A DNA stretch of 64,000 bases from CBDAQD01 sp965275905 (GTDB lineage Bacteria > Pseudomonadota > Alphaproteobacteria > Rhizobiales > JAJFHC01), in assembly GCA_965275905.1 (NCBI GenBank), contig CBDHYJ010000076.1, positions 62,001-126,000 on the forward strand. The letters are read 5' to 3'. Each line of letters opens with the position of its first letter. Positions within the stretch are counted from its first letter, which is position 1. The notes below the pieces were generated by a model that made no database searches, was not told where the DNA came from, and was given only the letters and a program-made list of their open reading frames with translations. Of this stretch, positions 61,068 through 64,000 are shown piece by piece. A program made the translations under genes and the position numbers.

Positions 61068-61808
61068 TCAAGGATTGAGCGCTGTTGAGGTGCAGGTGAT
61101 GCACTCATCGCATTTACAGCCAGGATCGTGAAACATAACGATGATTATCAAGCGGTCCCACAACAGGAGTGCCCAGTAATGCATATTGTGTACTTCTGGA
61201 AATTTTCGGGCTTTGTAACAGAAAACGCCCGGATAATTGCCTTTTTCCTCAACCGTCTGGAGCGCAAGAAAAAAATGATCAGGAGGTTTTTGGCCGGGTG
61301 GGATTATTTCGATTCCCGACGTTAATTGTTGCGGTAGAACATCTCCATACTCAATCAAATATAGCCCCCGAACCATCTTAAGAATAACTCGCCTAATTCG
61401 ATCTCCTTGTAGCCGTTTCACCACCTTGCCATGCGGGAGCGACAGCCCTGACGGTCGAGTTTCGAATTCATTTAGAACCATGGTGACGAGAGGTACTTGT
61501 TGGCCTCGGTGAAACTTCGCGACGGTCTCCGCGAGCCTTTTATCGCCTGCATACGACCCGCGGGCAAAGGGGAGAAGTGAATTAACGAAATAGTCTTCGT
61601 CATGCTGGTACGCCGAGTTGCAGCTTTCGTGCACCGGAAGTGTAAAGAGATTGGGATGATGCTTTTGACGGATCGCCTTCGCGAAGAATTGCTTGGGCGG
61701 CAAATGATCGCGATTTATTGGTGGAAATAGGGCTTCGCCACAAATGTAACAAAGCTCATCTTGAGTTGAATTTGGTTGGTCATTTTCAAGACACATCGGT
61801 GTTGCCAT
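61068..61808 (-). CDS. HNH-endonuclease-like protein
   Basis: A 246-residue protein from ATG 61808 (TTG 61814 also possible), 8 bases past the stop of the large upstream gene. The N-terminal zinc/HNH element is ELCYICGEALFPPINRDHLP, then PNLFTLPVHESCNSAYQHDE, with the CxxC, Asp-His and final His expected of HNH nucleases. The C-terminus has a Cys cluster (CKCDECITC). HNH proteins next to large NTPase or repeat proteins are common in defence loci. Confidence 0.72.
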   Translation of the reverse strand: MATPMCLENDQPNSTQDELCYICGEALFPPINRDHLPPKQFFAKAIRQKHHPNLFTLPVHESCNSAYQHDEDYFVNSLLPFARGSYAGDKRLAETVAKFHRGQQVPLVTMVLNEFETRPSGLSLPHGKVVKRLQGDRIRRVILKMVRGLYLIEYGDVLPQQLTSGIEIIPPGQKPPDHFFLALQTVEEKGNYPGVFCYKARKFPEVHNMHYWALLLWDRLIIIVMFHDPGCKCDECITCTSTALNP

Positions 61809-61816
61809 GCACAATA

Positions 61817-64000
61817 TTATTCAAATCGTTCGTCTATCCTGCGGTCTTCCTCAATCAAACGCTCAACGCGTTGGTCAAGAGAGATCAATTTCCCTGCTGC
61901 CCAGTTGCGGACTCGGTCATTGGGGTGCTCTCTCAGATCCTCGATAAGGATGCGCCGACGCATTATGCGATTCCACCAAGGGCCTGTTCCTGAGCCAATA
62001 TCAAACCTATGATAGAATTCCTCGAGAACAATTTCGCTTACGGTTTCGATCTCGATTAGCCCTTTGGCAATTGGCGTCCAACGAAAAAGACCCTCGTCAT
62101 CAGTTTCCCAATACTGAACACATCGGGCGATCCAAAGTGCACGCTGCGAAGGGTCCTCAAGCACCCAATCCAATATCAGCAAATCTTGATTGTTAATCGA
62201 TGCGCGCTGTCCAGCGGGATCATCATCATCCGTTCGACCGAAGAATCTCGAGCCTGCTCTTTTTGCTGTCATTTCGTCCGAAAAGGCAATTTCGAGCACC
62301 AAGTTCGGACACAGATCGCCAAGGACGTTCAACAAATCTTGCATTCCCAACAGCGCACTTCGGTTCGAATTGGCCAAGGAGACCAAGTTCTTGACCACTT
62401 CTTTTGTATAAGCTTGAGATTCGCCGCCGCACAAGCAGGCCTTAGCGATCTCTCCTAATTCATAATCATCGATGCGCGCTTCACATTCGGTTAGATCGAG
62501 TGTAGCGAGTAGCTCCGCACCAAACCGAATGACATCACTGTCTACCGCCTTTTTCTTAGAGTGACCAAAGAGGTACATTTGAAGAATGTTGGCTGCTACA
62601 ATCCCGCCATCGATTCCAGTCGCCGTAAGTTTTCGGAGGAAGTCGGCGAGCGCAGTTGGGGAGGTGACTTTCGTTACACCACCTGCGGCTATTTCACGAT
62701 AGGATTCAATTGGAGCTTTTCCGACATCTATGGATGCGCTCAGTCGGTCAATGCCTTTTTTCTTGAGAGGTAAACGCAACGTCAGCGGTACAATATACTG
62801 CCCCAAGATCTCATCTGTTAGTGCGCCGTCCAGCCAAGTTTCCACCAGTTTGCGGTCTCTCGTGGCAGCACCTTCTACGAAGCCGCAAAGGATGGCCGCA
62901 TTCCTTTTCGTGGCGGGCGTTTCCGAAAATACTTCTAACAGTTCCAACCAGGCTTCCGTCATGTCGGAAACTTTTTTTGCCAGCCCACAGCCAAATCCAG
63001 CGCAGGAACCAGCCTCACCAAATGCACATGCTTCAGTGAGGAGGTCTGGCCAAAGATGCTTTTGAGTCGCCACATCCTGACCCACTTCTTCGGCCATGCG
63101 GCTAGCGAGGTCATGTGATTGTGCTGTCTCGCCAGGAGGATAAAAGCCCCACGGCGAACTTGTCACAATAGCGACGAACCTCTCTTCGATGGTTTTGGGG
63201 TGGAGCGTTCTTTCAAGTTTCTTCGCGCGCTTCAAAACCTCCGAGTTCCAACGCTTCGCATCATAATGCATCGCCTCGCATAGTTTCTTCCATGCAGCAG
63301 CCCTGACCCTGACATCAGACAATTGGGCAATTGAGGTCTCAACTTCATCGATCAACCCAATGCGAATGAGTTCCCTGATTTGCTGCGTAAATATCCTTCC
63401 AGCATTGGTCGCCACTGTCGTATTGTCGTCGCCCGTAAGCGCAATCAAACGATGGACTACACCACGAAACCAATCGTTCTGATCAGAAGTCGATGCTGGA
63501 CGCCACTCATTCCCCCTGACTCTCGATCCAAAATCATGTTCATAGTCTGGGGAAATTGATTGAGTTGTCAGCGCATATTTAAGCGCCTGGACACCAATTT
63601 CCCTCCGCCGTTTGTTGTCGTTTGCGAGCAGGGTGTCCAAGAACCCGAGCCGTTGTTCGGGCGAAGCTTGGGTCCCCGAGCCAACAATCCAAAACAGTTT
63701 TAAGAAACTCGACCTGACGTTACCGAACAATTGGTCTTCTAGTTCGGCGTCTTCCAAAGTGAGTAAAACTGTACATGAGCGCTCAAAAAATTTCGGATAG
63801 TATGCGAGGCATCTTGTAGTTTTTGCGAGGTTGGCCAAGCAATCTATATCCAAATTTTCAAGTTCGTCCGCTGAGTTGTCCAATGTCACCCGTTCAATTG
63901 CCGATAGCGCAAACTCGGGGTTAGCGGGTGCAAGGTAGTGAAGAATTTCAGTCTGATATAAGTCTAGATTTGATGGCACATCAAATAGCTCTTCAGATGC
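61817..64000 (-). CDS. Large helical-repeat protein, C-terminal part (N-terminus beyond window)
   Basis: The frame is open from the stop at 61817 to the right window edge (727 residues visible). No true start is seen; an internal GTG at 63979 is in mid-sequence. The visible part is almost all amphipathic helices resembling HEAT/armadillo-like repeats, for example LHYLAPANPEFALSAIERV and LIRIGLIDEVETSIAQLSDV, with an AGSCAGFGCG segment. The size and coupling to an HNH-type gene suggest the sensor tail of a defence STANDlike NTPase, but no NTPase motif lies in the window, so this is inference. Confidence 0.6.
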   Translation of the reverse strand, partial: ASEELFDVPSNLDLYQTEILHYLAPANPEFALSAIERVTLDNSADELENLDIDCLANLAKTTRCLAYYPKFFERSCTVLLTLEDAELEDQLFGNVRSSFLKLFWIVGSGTQASPEQRLGFLDTLLANDNKRRREIGVQALKYALTTQSISPDYEHDFGSRVRGNEWRPASTSDQNDWFRGVVHRLIALTGDDNTTVATNAGRIFTQQIRELIRIGLIDEVETSIAQLSDVRVRAAAWKKLCEAMHYDAKRWNSEVLKRAKKLERTLHPKTIEERFVAIVTSSPWGFYPPGETAQSHDLASRMAEEVGQDVATQKHLWPDLLTEACAFGEAGSCAGFGCGLAKKVSDMTEAWLELLEVFSETPATKRNAAILCGFVEGAATRDRKLVETWLDGALTDEILGQYIVPLTLRLPLKKKGIDRLSASIDVGKAPIESYREIAAGGVTKVTSPTALADFLRKLTATGIDGGIVAANILQMYLFGHSKKKAVDSDVIRFGAELLATLDLTECEARIDDYELGEIAKACLCGGESQAYTKEVVKNLVSLANSNRSALLGMQDLLNVLGDLCPNLVLEIAFSDEMTAKRAGSRFFGRTDDDDPAGQRASINNQDLLILDWVLEDPSQRALWIARCVQYWETDDEGLFRWTPIAKGLIEIETVSEIVLEEFYHRFDIGSGTGPWWNRIMRRRILIEDLREHPNDRVRNWAAGKLISLDQRVERLIEEDRRIDERFE

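Noticed and set aside
1..64000. CRISPR array
   Set aside because: No regularly spaced repeats and no cas genes were found.

Overview
The window looks like a chromosomal piece of a high-GC alphaproteobacterium. This is inferred from the GC-rich codon use of the left 40 kb, a structured intergenic repeat of alphaproteobacterial style, and the mix of inositol, c-type cytochrome, SbtA/SbtB-type and PQQ-type sugar dehydrogenase genes. No rRNA or species marker is present, so genus cannot be read.

Layout. 1-1762 holds the end of an ABC permease and its HlyD-type adaptor. 1759-4507 holds iolE and iolD (inositol catabolism). 4.6-9.0 kb is a lower-GC insertion with two small genes, two decayed pieces of iolD, and a complete Dcm-like methylase, Vsr repair endonuclease and EcoRII-type restriction enzyme set. 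9.15-11.5 kb is a three-gene exported redox/amidohydrolase operon.

Two separate peptide-modification (RiPP-like) loci follow. Locus A (11.76-14.84 kb) has a 2OG-Fe(II) oxygenase, an HExxH enzyme resembling the aKG-HExxH peptide hydroxylases, a 46-residue candidate precursor peptide, and a divergent ATP-grasp ligase. Locus B (17.35-23.03 kb) is one operon: SARP/BTAD-TPR regulator, 140-residue candidate substrate, YcaO, TfuA, and a peptidyl-arginine/agmatine-deiminase-like enzyme. YcaO with TfuA is the known signature of backbone thioamidation, and adding a deiminase-like enzyme suggests a multiply modified peptide. These two loci are the best candidates for an undescribed system. A type I secretion ATPase/adaptor pair (24.65-27.30 kb) lies nearby.

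27.5-40.3 kb is mostly chromosomal housekeeping or accessory metabolism: EamA permease, ureohydrolase, sbtA-sbtB bicarbonate pair, a TetR-controlled hydrolase/NTF2/YHS set with visible operators, a cytochrome c-sugar dehydrogenase fusion, an SDR, and a large exported mosaic protein.

At 40417-40470 lies the 3' part of a tRNA-Arg(CCG) gene without its 5' half, beside a tyrosine integrase. Everything to the right is lower in GC and appears to be a genomic island running past the window end. It carries an AlpA-like regulator, a stand-alone reverse transcriptase with a YADN motif, a surface-glycan block (carbamoyltransferase, three glycosyltransferase genes, epimerase, two sulfotransferases), a run of exported or membrane hypothetical proteins, a second tyrosine recombinase, and an HNH-type protein next to a large helical protein cut by the window edge (a defence-like pair).
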